This document shows positions 46,754 to 55,792 of a DNA stretch of 64,000 nucleotides, piece after piece (positions within the stretch are counted from its first letter, which is position 1; each line of letters opens with the position of its first letter). Source of the DNA: Quadrisphaera sp. DSM 44207 (GTDB lineage Bacteria; Actinomycetota; Actinomycetes; Actinomycetales; Quadrisphaeraceae); contig NZ_FNKA01000002.1 in assembly GCF_900101335.1 (NCBI RefSeq), forward strand, positions 124,001 to 188,000, given 5' to 3'. Both the position numbers and the translations under genes were made by a program. Under the pieces are notes generated by a model. The model ran no database searches, was not told where the DNA came from, and saw only the letters and a program-made list of their open reading frames with translations.

Positions 46754-47636
46754 GCCCGCTCCCGCGCTCCCGCGCCTGGCCGTCCGCAGGACGCACAAGC
46801 TCTACCTCGGCGGCGCCTTCCCGCGCAGCGAGTCGGGGCGCTCCTACCCCGTCACCGACGCGCGCGGCGGCTTCCTCGCCAACGCCGCCATGGGCTCGCG
46901 CAAGGACGCCCGCGACGCCGTCGTCGCGGCCCGCAGGGCGTTCGCCGGCTGGGCCGGGGCGACGGCGTTCAACCGCGGCCAGGTGCTCTACCGCGTCGCC
47001 GAGGTGATGGAGGGCCGCCGCGCGCAGTTCGTCGACGACGTCGCGCGCGCCGAGGGCCTGGACGCCGCGGCCGCCGGCGCCGTCGTCGACGCCGCGGTCG
47101 ACCGCTGGGTCTGGTACGCCGGCTGGACGGACAAGGTCGCCCAGGTCGCCGGGAGCGCCAACCCGGTCGCCGGCCCGTACTTCAACCTCTCCGCGCCCGA
47201 GCCGACGGGCGTCGTCGCCGTGCTCGCCCCCCAGGGCTCGTCCCTGCTCGGGCTGGTCAGCGTGCTCGCGCCCGTGCTGGTCCCGGGCAACGCGGCCGTC
47301 GTCCTCGCCAGCGAGGCCCGGCCCGTGCCGGCGGTCACGCTGGCGGAGGTGCTCGCCACCTCCGACGTGCCGGGCGGCGCGGTCAACATCATCACCGGCC
47401 GCACCGCCGAGGTCGCCCCGTGGCTGGCCTCGCACCTGGACGTCGACGCGATCGACCTCACCGGCGCGGCGCACCTGGACTGGGCCGCGCTGGAGCGCGA
47501 GGCCGCCGAGAACCTCAAGCGCGTGCTGCGCCCGGCCCGGGGCGGCGAGCCCGACTGGGCGGCGGCCCCGGACGGCCCGGCGCGGATCCTGCGGTTCTGC
47601 GAGACGAAGACGGTCTGGCACCCCAAGGGCACGTGA
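46743..47636 (+). CDS. Truncated aldehyde dehydrogenase paralogue lacking the catalytic domain
   Basis: 297 residues homologous to the N-terminal half of an ALDH (VRRTHKLYLGGAFPRSESGR, VAVLAPQGSSLLGLVSVLAP, GGAVNIITGRTAEVAPWLAS). It ends with a conserved short tail (ARILRFCETKTVWHPKGT) and has no catalytic Cys domain. The tail and its place after a full ALDH suggest a maintained non-catalytic partner rather than decay. GTG 46743 overlaps the previous stop, and its own stop overlaps the DUF429 start. Confidence 0.82.
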   Translation: MPSEPAPALPRLAVRRTHKLYLGGAFPRSESGRSYPVTDARGGFLANAAMGSRKDARDAVVAARRAFAGWAGATAFNRGQVLYRVAEVMEGRRAQFVDDVARAEGLDAAAAGAVVDAAVDRWVWYAGWTDKVAQVAGSANPVAGPYFNLSAPEPTGVVAVLAPQGSSLLGLVSVLAPVLVPGNAAVVLASEARPVPAVTLAEVLATSDVPGGAVNIITGRTAEVAPWLASHLDVDAIDLTGAAHLDWAALEREAAENLKRVLRPARGGEPDWAAAPDGPARILRFCETKTVWHPKGT

Positions 47637-48418
47637 GCCGGTCCGCTCCGCCGCCGCCCGGCACGCCCGGCGTCCGCGTGCTGGGCGCCGACGTCGCCGC
47701 CGGCCGCTGGGTCGGCGTCGTGCTGGACGGCGCCGCGGACGGGCCGGCGAGCGCGGCGGCGGTGACCGCGCCGACCGTCGCCGAGCTGGTGCGGCAGGCC
47801 CGCGCGGGCGGCGAGCTGGCGGTGGTGGCGCTCGACATCCCGATCGGGCTGCCGGACGCCGGGCGCCGCGCCGCCGACGTGGCGGCGCGGGCCCTCCTGG
47901 GCCCGCGGCGCGCGTCGGTGTTCCTCACGCCGGTGCGGCCGGCCCTGCTCGCGGCCTCCTACGAGGAGGCCGCGGCGGTCAACCGCGCCCTCGCCGGGGA
48001 GGGGCTGTCGCGCCAGGCGTTCGCGCTGGCGGCGAAGGTGCTCGAGGTCGACGCGTGGGTGCACCGCGACGCCGGCCCCGACGCCGGCCCCGACGGCGGC
48101 CCCGACGGCGGCCCCGACGGCCTGCGGGTGGTCGAGGTGCACCCGGAGCTGTCCTTCGCCGCGATGGCGGGGCACCCGCTGGAGCACCGGAAGAAGAGCT
48201 GGGCGGGCGCGGAGCTGCGGTGCTCGCTGCTGCGGGAGCAGGGCGTCGAGCTCACCGGGCCGCTGGGGCGGGCCGGCGAGGTCGCGGCCGTCGACGACGT
48301 CCTGGACGCCGCGGCGGCGGCGTGGAGCGCGCGCCGGTGCGCCGCCGGCCTCGCACGCTGCCTGCCGGACCCGCCCGAGCGGTCCTCCGACGGCTGGCCG
48401 GCCGCGGTCTGGACCTGA
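47633..48418 (+). CDS. DUF429 protein
   Basis: 261 residues. The RNase H-like start VRVLGADVAAGRWVGVVLDG (first acid) with VVALDIPIGLPDAGRRAADV and later VVEVHPELSFAAMAGHPL match DUF429, a predicted nuclease-like family without proven function. A GPDAGPDGGPDG insert at about 148-160 comes from 12-bp tandem units (48071-48121). GTG start overlaps the previous stop (GTGA), extending the deoC operon. Confidence 0.78.
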   Translation: MSRSAPPPPGTPGVRVLGADVAAGRWVGVVLDGAADGPASAAAVTAPTVAELVRQARAGGELAVVALDIPIGLPDAGRRAADVAARALLGPRRASVFLTPVRPALLAASYEEAAAVNRALAGEGLSRQAFALAAKVLEVDAWVHRDAGPDAGPDGGPDGGPDGLRVVEVHPELSFAAMAGHPLEHRKKSWAGAELRCSLLREQGVELTGPLGRAGEVAAVDDVLDAAAAAWSARRCAAGLARCLPDPPERSSDGWPAAVWT

Positions 48419-48569
48419 CGGGTCCTCGGCAGGCACGTGCCGTGCGTCCGCGCGCGCCCGTGGGCCGCGGACGGCGTCGGCGCAGGTCAGCACGCGGGCG
48501 GGTCGCGCGGCGCGGCGGGCAGCACCCTGCCGAGCGCCGGGGCCCGGAAGATGACCATTCCGGAGGGCC

Positions 48570-48599
48570 TTGACGACGCACCGTCACAGAAGGTTGCAT
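48570..48599 (+). promoter_or_regulatory. Possible promoter of the riboswitch-NlpC/P60 transcript
   Basis: TTGACG (48570-48575) is followed after 18 nt by TTGCAT. The -35 matches five of six consensus positions; the -10 is weak. Confidence 0.35.
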
Positions 48600-48640
48600 G
48601 ACGGCGCCTCCGGAGAACGCCGGAGGTCCCCGGTGCGCAC

Positions 48641-48811
48641 GCCGAGCCTCTGCCGGCGCACGAGGGGTCGCGAACCCGTGCGGCAGAGGACGGGGGAACC
48701 ACTTCCGGGCGCGGCCCTGCCGCGTCCTCGGGGTGAAGCTCAGCGCACCGCGCGAGCCGGGTGACCTTCCCACCCGAACCCGACAGCTCACCTCGCAGGC
48801 GTCGGAGAGGC
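48641..48811 (+). ncRNA. Cyclic di-AMP (ydaO/yuaA) riboswitch
   Basis: The 3' hallmark CCGAACCCGACAGCTCACCT with CGCAGGCGTCGGAGAGG (48773-48810) lies just before the NlpC/P60 start. The family's other conserved parts are present upstream: CGGGGGAACCA (48691-48701) and CGGGGTGAAGC (48729-48739), within paired helices such as CCTCTGCCG/CGGCAGAGG. In this class c-di-AMP binding turns expression off, tying cell-wall hydrolase synthesis to osmotic and wall status. Confidence 0.85.
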
Positions 48812-48818
48812 CCACCAC

Positions 48819-49382
48819 ATGTCTGTTCCCGCTGCCCTGACGCCTACCCTCGTGCCGTCCGAGCAGGGCTCGGCCCTGCCCACCCGTCGCTCCCTGCGGG
48901 CCGCCGAGCGCGCCCGCGCGTCCCAGCGCTCCAAGGTCCGCCGCTCCCTGGCGGGCATCGCGATGGCCGGCGGCCTCGCCGTCGGCGTCGCCCTGCCGGC
49001 CCAGGCCGTGCTCGTGCCGGCCGCGGCGGCGCCCGCCGCCTCCTCGGTGCTGTCGGTGGCCGCGCAGTACGTCGGCACGCCGTACGTCTACGGCGGCACC
49101 ACGCCGTCCGGCTTCGACTGCTCCGGCTACGTCCAGTACGTGTTCAAGCAGGTGGGCGTCTCGCTGCCGCGCACCGCGAACCAGCAGCTGGGCGCCACGC
49201 AGCGCATCAGCGCCGGCGAGGCCCAGCCGGGTGACCTCGTCTTCTTCACCAGCGGGGGCCGGGCCTACCACGTGGGCATCTACGCCGGCGACGGCAAGAT
49301 GTACGACGCGGGCAGCTCGCCCCGGTCGGTGACCAAGCGCAGCATCTGGACCAGCGCCGTCGTCTACGGCCGCGTCGCCTGA
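48819..49382 (+). CDS. NlpC/P60 peptidoglycan endopeptidase
   Basis: 187 residues. Signal sequence at about 40-68 (SLAGIAMAGGLAVGVALPAQA) after a long basic N-terminus. The NlpC/P60 domain has the catalytic Cys in GFDCSGYVQYVF and His in RAYHVGIYAGDG; SLPRTANQQ is also typical. It hydrolyses stem-peptide bonds in the wall. Expression is probably set by the c-di-AMP riboswitch directly upstream. A 15-bp stem terminator starts 7 nt after the stop. Confidence 0.92.
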   Translation: MSVPAALTPTLVPSEQGSALPTRRSLRAAERARASQRSKVRRSLAGIAMAGGLAVGVALPAQAVLVPAAAAPAASSVLSVAAQYVGTPYVYGGTTPSGFDCSGYVQYVFKQVGVSLPRTANQQLGATQRISAGEAQPGDLVFFTSGGRAYHVGIYAGDGKMYDAGSSPRSVTKRSIWTSAVVYGRVA

Positions 49383-51686
49383 GCCCGGGCAGCGGCGGCG
49401 CCGCGGCGGGGCTCCGGCGCCGCCGCTGCGCCGCCGTCAGGACCCGTGCCGCTCACGAGGACGCCGTCCCCGTCGGTGCCGGCGAGCGCGGGCGCGGGGC
49501 CCTGGCAGGGCTCGGCGAGGTCGATCCCGAGCACGAGGGGGTCGTGGTCGCTGGAGCGGTACGGGTCCGGGGCGTACAGCGCCGGGTCGCCGGTGTACTG
49601 GTAGGCGGCGGACTCGACCGCGTTGACGTTCCAGTGCACCAGGTCGGTGACCTTCGCCGTCAGCGCCCCGGTGGCCAGGGCGTGGTCGAGCGAGCCGGAG
49701 AGGCCGTCGAAGACGTAGCTGTACCGCTGCGGGTCCAGGGCCTGCCCGAGGTCGGGGTACCCGGCCTCGGCCAGCCGCCGGATCGGGTCCTCCTGCGTGT
49801 AGGCGTTGAAGTCGCCGAGCAGCAGCACGTCGCCGTCGCCCGTGCGCTCGCGCAGCTGCTCGGTGAACGCGGCCAGCGAGGCGGCCTGGCGCGTGCGGTC
49901 GCCGTTCCAGGCCCCCTGCCCGTCGCCGTCGTCCGCGTCGTCGCCGGTGGCGCCGTCCGCCGAGCCCTTGGACTTGAAGTGGTTCGCCACGACGGTGAAG
50001 GCGTCGCCGTCCTTGACGAACGTCTGCGCGACCGGCTCGCGGGCGTTGGACCACACGGCCTCGTCGACCAGGCCCACTGGCTCGCCGACCGGCTGGACGA
50101 CGTCGCGCTGGTAGATGACCGCGTTGCGGATGACGTCGCGGGCGACGCCGTAGAGCTCGCGCGGCAGCGGCACGTAGGCCCACCGCTCGTACCCGGCGGC
50201 GGTGTTCAGGCGCCGCACGAGGTCCGCGAGCGCCCGGTCGGCGTCCCCGGGGCTGAACCCGGTGGAGTCGGTGTCCTCGACCTCCATCAGCGTGACGGCG
50301 TCCGCGCCGAGCGCCTCGACGGCGGGGACGGTCTTGGCGGCCTGGTGCTCGAGCTGCTCGGCACTGCGTGCGCCGCGGGCGTCGGGCCCGGTGTGGGTGA
50401 GGAAGTAGTTCAGGACGTTGAAGGCGCCCACCTGCACGTCGCCGCCGACCGGCTCCGGCGCCGCCGGCCGGGTGTTCTGGAGGGCGAAGGTGCCCTCCGC
50501 GGTGCCGTCGGCCGGCTGCAGCCGCCACTGGCCGAACCCGGAGCCGAGGACCACCGGCGCCACCAGGTCGAGCACGTCCCCGACCCGCACCGGCGTGGTG
50601 GGCGTCAGGTACGGGCGCGTGGTCGTGCTTCCCGAGGCGCTGGCCGCGTCGTCGAGGACGATGCGGCGCAGGGCGCTCGTCGCCGCGACCTGCGCGGCCT
50701 CGGGCGTGCCGGGGCGGGCGAGCTCCGTCGGCTGCACCAGCACACCGCCCTCGGCCAGGGTCAGCTCGCCGAACCTGGTCAGGGCGAAGACGTCGCTGAC
50801 GCTCAGGGCGTCGGCGGGCTCGACGAGCACGCCCTCCAGGCGCTCGGGCCACGGCGTCGCCGAGGTCGACGGCGGCGGGGCTGAGGACGAAGACCCCGTC
50901 CGACGTCGCCGCGTCGCCGTCGCCGTCGGGGTCCTGCAGGTAGAAGCCCGACAGGCCTGGGACGTCGCCGACGACGACCCCGCGCACGGTGACCTGCTGG
51001 CCGGCCAGCGGCGTGGTGGCGCCGCTGCCCTGCACGGCGCCGACCTCGTGGGTGGGCGCCGCCCCGCACGCCGCGGGCAGGGAAGGCGGCGGCGCGCCGG
51101 CCGGGTTCACGGTCCCCCTCGTGGCGGAGGCGGGGCCGGCCCGCACCAGCGCGTCCGCCGCGGCGTCGTAGGCGCGCGAGAGCGACTGCCCGGCCAGTCC
51201 GGCGCGGGCCTCGCTCACGCCGGTGTCGGTGCTCCGCGTCCCGGCCGCCGGCCCGGACGTCGCCGCGAAGGCGCCCTCGTAGGAGAGGAGCTCCAGCAGC
51301 TGGTCGCCGCGGACGAGGGCCACGCCGTCCGGGGAGCCGTTCTGCAGGCCCGCGGTGGCGACGGCGACGGCCGCGGGGGCGTCGGCCGGAGCCGTGACCG
51401 ACGGGAGCGGGACGCGCCCGTACCCGACGCCCGTGCTGCCGTCGTAGGAGACGACCGACAGGCCCTCGGAGGTGGTGCCGGCGGGCAGGTGCACCTCGAC
51501 GAACTCGCCGACGTCGGCACCCGCGTCGTCGTAGTGCAGCTCGGAGACGAACGGCGCCGTCGGGGGCGCCGCCAGCGCCGCGGGCGCGGGCAGGCCGGGG
51601 GCGGCCGGGGACGCCACCGCGCCGAGCACGACGCAGCGCACGCGGGTGCTTGCGGAAGGGCGTGCGCTGGCGGGGCGGGGAGGCAC
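49364..51686 (-). pseudogene. Secreted ExeM/NucH-type nuclease with internal deletion and frameshift
   Basis: GTG 51686 (GGAAGGA upstream) starts a signal peptide, a lamin-tail domain (FVSELHYDDAGADVGEFVEV) and an OB-fold segment (VRGVVVGDVPGLSGFYLQDP) ending GDAVA near 50860. The frame then shifts: PERLEGVLVEPADALSVSDV continues into a full endonuclease/exonuclease/phosphatase domain (VGAFNVLNYF, LMEVEDT, LLLGDFNAY, SSDHDPLVLG) ending at 49364. Relatives have about 40-45 more residues at the junction, so a deletion of roughly 130 bp that broke the frame is likely. No full-length enzyme can be made. Confidence 0.75.
49389..49429. terminator. 15-bp stem terminator after NlpC/P60
   Basis: Perfect arms 49389-49403 and 49415-49429 with an 11-nt loop, directly after the NlpC/P60 stop. 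It also lies under the convergent tail of the broken nuclease gene. Confidence 0.75.
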
Positions 51687-51857
51687 GGGGTGGTCCTTCC
51701 GGGCGGCACGACGTTCAGGTGCGGACAGTTAAACGATAGGCACCGACAGTGAGAGCGGCCTGCCGGACGGTGCCCGCCCGCAGCCCGCCCGCCAGCCCGC
51801 CCGCGGCCCGCTGGCGGCCGACCGGCGCCCGTCCCGGCGAGCGGGTAGGAAGGCGTC

Positions 51858-54260
51858 GTGGACGAGCGCTACCGCCTCCCCTGCCGCCCCGTCGCCGACC
51901 CGCGCGCCGTCGTCGCCGGCCCCGACTGGCGCATCACGGTGCTGACCGACGGGCTGGTGCGCCTCGAGCACGACCCGTCGGGCTCCTTCGAGGACCGCCC
52001 GTCGGCGTTCGCGCTCCACCGCCGGCTGCCCGTGCCGGACTTCGAGGTCGTGCACACCGACTCCCACGTCGAGGTGGTCACCGAGCGCCTGCACCTGGTC
52101 TACGACCGCAGGCCGTTCTCGACGTCCGGGCTCAGCATCGCCGTGCGCGGCGGCGTCAGCAGCTGGCACAGCGTGTGGCGCTACGGCGTCGACGACGAGC
52201 CGGGCGGCCTCGGCGGCACCGCCCGCACCCTCGACGAGGCGGACGGCGCGGTGCCGCTGGAGCCGGGCGTCGCCAGCCGCAACGGCTTCGCCGTCCTGGA
52301 CGACTCGCGCACCCTCGTCCTGGAGGAGGACGGCTGGGTCGCCCCGCGCGACGGCTCGGCGCAGGACCTGTACGTCTTCGCCTACGGGCGCGACCACGCG
52401 CAGGCCGTGCGCGCCCTGTACGCCGTCTCCGGGCCCCAGCCGCTGCTGCCGCGCTGGGCGCTGGGCAACTGGTGGAGCCGCTACCACCGCTACACCGCCG
52501 AGGAGTACCTGGCGCTGCTGGACCGCTTCGCCGCCGAGCGCCTGCCCTTCTCCGTCGCCGTGGTCGACATGGACTGGCACCTCACGCAGGTCGAGCCGCG
52601 CTTCGGCAGCGGCTGGACCGGCTACACCTGGAACCGCGAGCTGTTCCCCGACCCGGCGGGCTTCCTGGAGGCGGTGCACGAGCGCGGCCTGCGGGTCACG
52701 CTCAACGACCACCCGGCCGACGGCGTGCAGCCGCACGAGGCGGCCTACCCCGCGATGGCCGCGGCCCTCGGCATCGACCCGGCCACCGAGCGGCCGATCC
52801 CGTTCGACGTCACGGACCCCGACCTGCTGCGCGCCTGGTTCGACGTCCTGCACCGCCCCCTGGAGGAGGAGGGGGTGGACTTCTGGTGGATCGACTGGCA
52901 GCAGGGCCCGCACAGCCGCGTCGCCGGCGTCGACCCGCTGTGGATGCTCAACCACTTCCACTTCCTCGACAGCGCCCGCGACGGGCGCCGGCCGCTGACC
53001 TTCTCCCGCTACGCCGGGCCGGGCAGCCACCGCTACCCGGTGGGCTTCTCCGGGGACGCGGTCGTCAGCTGGGCCTCCCTGGACTTCCAGGCCGAGTTCA
53101 CCGCCACCGCCGCCAACATCGGCTTCGGGTGGTGGAGCCACGACGTCGGCGGCCACCTGTTCGGAGCCAGGGACGACGACCTCGCCGCGCGCTGGGTCCA
53201 GCTCGGCGTCCTCTCGCCGATCACGCGGCTGCACTCGATGAACAACCCGTTCATGAGCAAGGAGCCGTGGGCGTTCGGGCCGGCCGCGCGGGCGTCGATG
53301 GAGGAGGCGCTGCGCCTGCGCCACCGCCTCGTGCCGTACCTGCACACGATGAACCACCGCGCCGCCCACGAGGGCGTGCCGCTCGTGACGCCGATGTACC
53401 ACGAGCACCCGTGGCGCGAGGAGGCCTACCGCGCCCGCACCCAGTACGCCTTCGGCAGCCAGCTGCTCGTCGCGCCGATCACCACCCCCACCGACCCGCA
53501 GCTGCTGCTGGGGTCGGTCACGGCGTGGCTGCCGGAGGGCACGTGGGTCGACGTCCTGGCCGACCTCGTCTACGACGGCGGGCGCGAGCTCGTCCTGCAC
53601 CGCGGCCTCGACGCGGTCCCGGTGCTCGCCCGCGCCGGGGCGCTCGTGCCGCTGGACGCCGAGCCGGGCAACGACCCGGTCAACCCGAGCGCCCTGGAGG
53701 TGCTCCTCGTCGTCGGCGCGGACGGCGCCTTCGACCTGGTCGAGGACGACGGCGCCGGGCGCGGGGACGAGCCGGAGCGGTGGCTGACCACCCCGCTGCG
53801 CTTCGACGCCGCCGCGGGCGTCGTCACCGTCGGGCCCGCGCGGGGGAATCCCGCCTGCGCGCCGGCGCGGCGCTCCTGGACGCTCACCCTGCCCGCGTGC
53901 GTCCTGACCGGCGCCGAGGCGCTCGTCGACGGCGAGCCCGCGCCCGCGCGCGTGCAGGTGCAGGGCCGGCGCACGCGCGTCACCGTGGACGCCGTGCCGG
54001 TCACCTCCGCGCTGCAGCTGCGCCTGGGCGCCTCCCCGCGGCTGGCGCCGAACGACGTGGCCGACCGCGTCCTCGCCCTGCTGCACCGGGCGCAGATCCC
54101 CTACGCCACCAAGACCCGGGCGCACGAGGCGGCCACGGCCGACGCGCCCCTGGCGCTGCGGCTCTCCCGGCTGCAGGCGCTCGACCTGGGCCGGCCCCTG
54201 GAGACGGCCCTGTTCGAGCTGCTGCTCGCCCGCGCGCAGGAGCCGGCGGCGCAGGGGTGA
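51858..54260 (+). CDS. GH31 alpha-glucosidase
   Basis: 800 residues of glycoside hydrolase family 31. There is an N-terminal galactose-mutarotase-like sandwich, then the barrel with LPRWALGNWWSRYHRYT and SVAVVDMDWH. The nucleophile Asp is in FWWIDWQQG, followed by GFGWWSHDVGGHLFG (acid Asp region) and LHSMNNPFMSKEPW. No signal peptide is seen, so it should act inside the cell on alpha-glucosides. GTG start preceded by TAGGAA and 6 nt. It is not in an operon with the phosphorylase at 39-41 kb but serves related sugars. Confidence 0.88.
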   Translation: MDERYRLPCRPVADPRAVVAGPDWRITVLTDGLVRLEHDPSGSFEDRPSAFALHRRLPVPDFEVVHTDSHVEVVTERLHLVYDRRPFSTSGLSIAVRGGVSSWHSVWRYGVDDEPGGLGGTARTLDEADGAVPLEPGVASRNGFAVLDDSRTLVLEEDGWVAPRDGSAQDLYVFAYGRDHAQAVRALYAVSGPQPLLPRWALGNWWSRYHRYTAEEYLALLDRFAAERLPFSVAVVDMDWHLTQVEPRFGSGWTGYTWNRELFPDPAGFLEAVHERGLRVTLNDHPADGVQPHEAAYPAMAAALGIDPATERPIPFDVTDPDLLRAWFDVLHRPLEEEGVDFWWIDWQQGPHSRVAGVDPLWMLNHFHFLDSARDGRRPLTFSRYAGPGSHRYPVGFSGDAVVSWASLDFQAEFTATAANIGFGWWSHDVGGHLFGARDDDLAARWVQLGVLSPITRLHSMNNPFMSKEPWAFGPAARASMEEALRLRHRLVPYLHTMNHRAAHEGVPLVTPMYHEHPWREEAYRARTQYAFGSQLLVAPITTPTDPQLLLGSVTAWLPEGTWVDVLADLVYDGGRELVLHRGLDAVPVLARAGALVPLDAEPGNDPVNPSALEVLLVVGADGAFDLVEDDGAGRGDEPERWLTTPLRFDAAAGVVTVGPARGNPACAPARRSWTLTLPACVLTGAEALVDGEPAPARVQVQGRRTRVTVDAVPVTSALQLRLGASPRLAPNDVADRVLALLHRAQIPYATKTRAHEAATADAPLALRLSRLQALDLGRPLETALFELLLARAQEPAAQG

Positions 54261-54344
54261 GCCGCGCGGCGGCGCCGTGGGCCGCCCGGCTCGACCTCGT
54301 CGGACTCCGCCTGGACAGCGGGCCCTCGACGAGGCGCCCGCGCG

Positions 54345-54734
54345 CTACCGCTCGCCGGTCCGCCAGTGCTCCCAGCACGCCTCCCGGGCCGCCGCCCGCG
54401 CCGCCTCCTCGCGGGCGGCCTCGGCCCGGGCCTCCTCGTCGCCCCTGCTGCGCCGGGCCCGGCGCGCGAGGAGCGCGCCGAGCGGCGGCTCGCCGCGGCG
54501 GCGGCAGTCGACGTCGAGCACGTCGACGACCACCCCGACCCCGATCGGCGGGTAGGCGCCCGTCGCCGCGGCCGCCTCGGCCCACGTCACCGTGCGCCGC
54601 TGCCGGGCGGCCGCCACCAGCGCCTCCCGCAGCGGCGCCAGCGCCGCGTGCAGGGTGGGCGTCACCCGCACCCGCCGACCTCCTCGGCGCTCCACCTCGA
54701 CGACCTCGTCCAGCGCCACGCGCAGCTCCTCCAC
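54345..54734 (-). CDS. Hypothetical protein
   Basis: 129 residues from GTG 54734: VEELRVALDEVVEVERRGG, then RQRRTVTWAEAAAATGAYPP and VVVDVLDVDCRRRGEPPLGA. The pattern is a small winged or helix-turn-helix-like fold followed by an Ala/Glu/Arg coiled tail. No family can be named. Codon usage supports coding. It is convergent with the GH31 gene. Confidence 0.58.
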   Translation of the reverse strand: MEELRVALDEVVEVERRGGRRVRVTPTLHAALAPLREALVAAARQRRTVTWAEAAAATGAYPPIGVGVVVDVLDVDCRRRGEPPLGALLARRARRSRGDEEARAEAAREEAARAAAREACWEHWRTGER

Positions 54735-54862
54735 GCGCCGGAGTCTCGTCCCGCGCCGCCGGGTCCCGCTGCCGTCGTCCACAGGGCCGGTCGCGCCGCC
54801 GGTCGTGGACGACCGGCGGCGCCCCGCGCGCCGGCAGCGCGCCGAGGCAGCAGGATCGCCGA

Positions 54863-55792
54863 GTGCCCGCACCGCCTCGCCCCGAGCCGCCGCTGGGCGT
54901 CTTCGTCGGCCTCGCCACCCTCGACGTCGTCCACCGCGTGACGCGGCTGGCCGGGCGCGACGAGAAGGTCACGGCCGTGCGCCAGGACGTCGCCGCCGGT
55001 GGTCCCGCCGCCGGCGCGGCCGTCGCCTTCGCCGCGCTGGGCGGGCGGGCGCGCCTGGTCACGGCGCTCGGCCCGGACGCCGCCGGCGCCGCGGTGCGCG
55101 ACGACCTGCGCGCCTGCGGGGTGCAGGTCGTGCCGGCGCCCTCGCACGCACCCACACCGGTCTCGGCGGTGCAGGTCCTCGAGGCCAGCGGCGAGCGCAC
55201 GGTGACCTCCCTCGACGCCGCCGGCTCTGACGTGCCCGCGCCGCCCGACCTGGAGGAGCTGCTGGACGGCGCGGACGTCGTCCTGCTCGACGGGCACCAC
55301 CCGCGGCTGGCCCTGGCGGCCGCCCGCGCCGTCGCCGAGCGCCGCGACCGCGGCGCGGCGCCCCTGCTGCTGCTCGACGCCGGGCGGTGGCAGCCCGTGG
55401 TCGCCGACCTGCTCCCGCTCCTCGACGTCGCGGTCTGCTCCGCGGACTTCCGCGCCCCGGGCGCGCACGACGCTCCCGCCACGGCGGCGGTGCTGCTCGC
55501 GGCCGGGGTCCCGGTGGTCGCCACCACGGCGGGGCCCGGGCCGGTGCGGTGGTGGCAGGGTGGGCGCAGCGGGCAGGTGGCCGTGCCGGCGGTGCGGGCG
55601 GTGGACACCCTCGGCGCCGGCGACGCCTTCCACGGCGCGTGCGCGTGGGCCCTGGCGTGCGGCGCCGGCACGCAGGAGGCGCTGGCCGCGGCCGCCGTCG
55701 TGGCCGCGCACCGGGTGAGCAGCGTCGGCCCGAGGGCGTGGCTGGCGCACCTGCCGCCCGTGCCGGCGCGGCGGGGCAGGATGCCCGGATGA
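54863..55792 (+). CDS. PfkB-family carbohydrate kinase
   Basis: 309 residues of the ribokinase fold. The glycine-rich AAGGPAAGAAVAFAALGG binds the sugar, and the C-terminal DTLGAGDAFHGACAWAL holds the catalytic Asp and anion hole. The N-terminal FVGLATLDVVHRV is usual. The sugar is unknown (fructose- or ribose-like). CAGGAT (54851-54856) lies 6 nt before GTG 54863. The stop overlaps the pirin start (ATGA). Confidence 0.86.
   Translation: MPAPPRPEPPLGVFVGLATLDVVHRVTRLAGRDEKVTAVRQDVAAGGPAAGAAVAFAALGGRARLVTALGPDAAGAAVRDDLRACGVQVVPAPSHAPTPVSAVQVLEASGERTVTSLDAAGSDVPAPPDLEELLDGADVVLLDGHHPRLALAAARAVAERRDRGAAPLLLLDAGRWQPVVADLLPLLDVAVCSADFRAPGAHDAPATAAVLLAAGVPVVATTAGPGPVRWWQGGRSGQVAVPAVRAVDTLGAGDAFHGACAWALACGAGTQEALAAAAVVAAHRVSSVGPRAWLAHLPPVPARRGRMPG

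Noticed and set aside
51749-55792. A 1347-codon plus-strand frame ending in the PfkB kinase
   Set aside because: Only the last 309 residues are real; the rest is a shifted reading of the GH31 gene.
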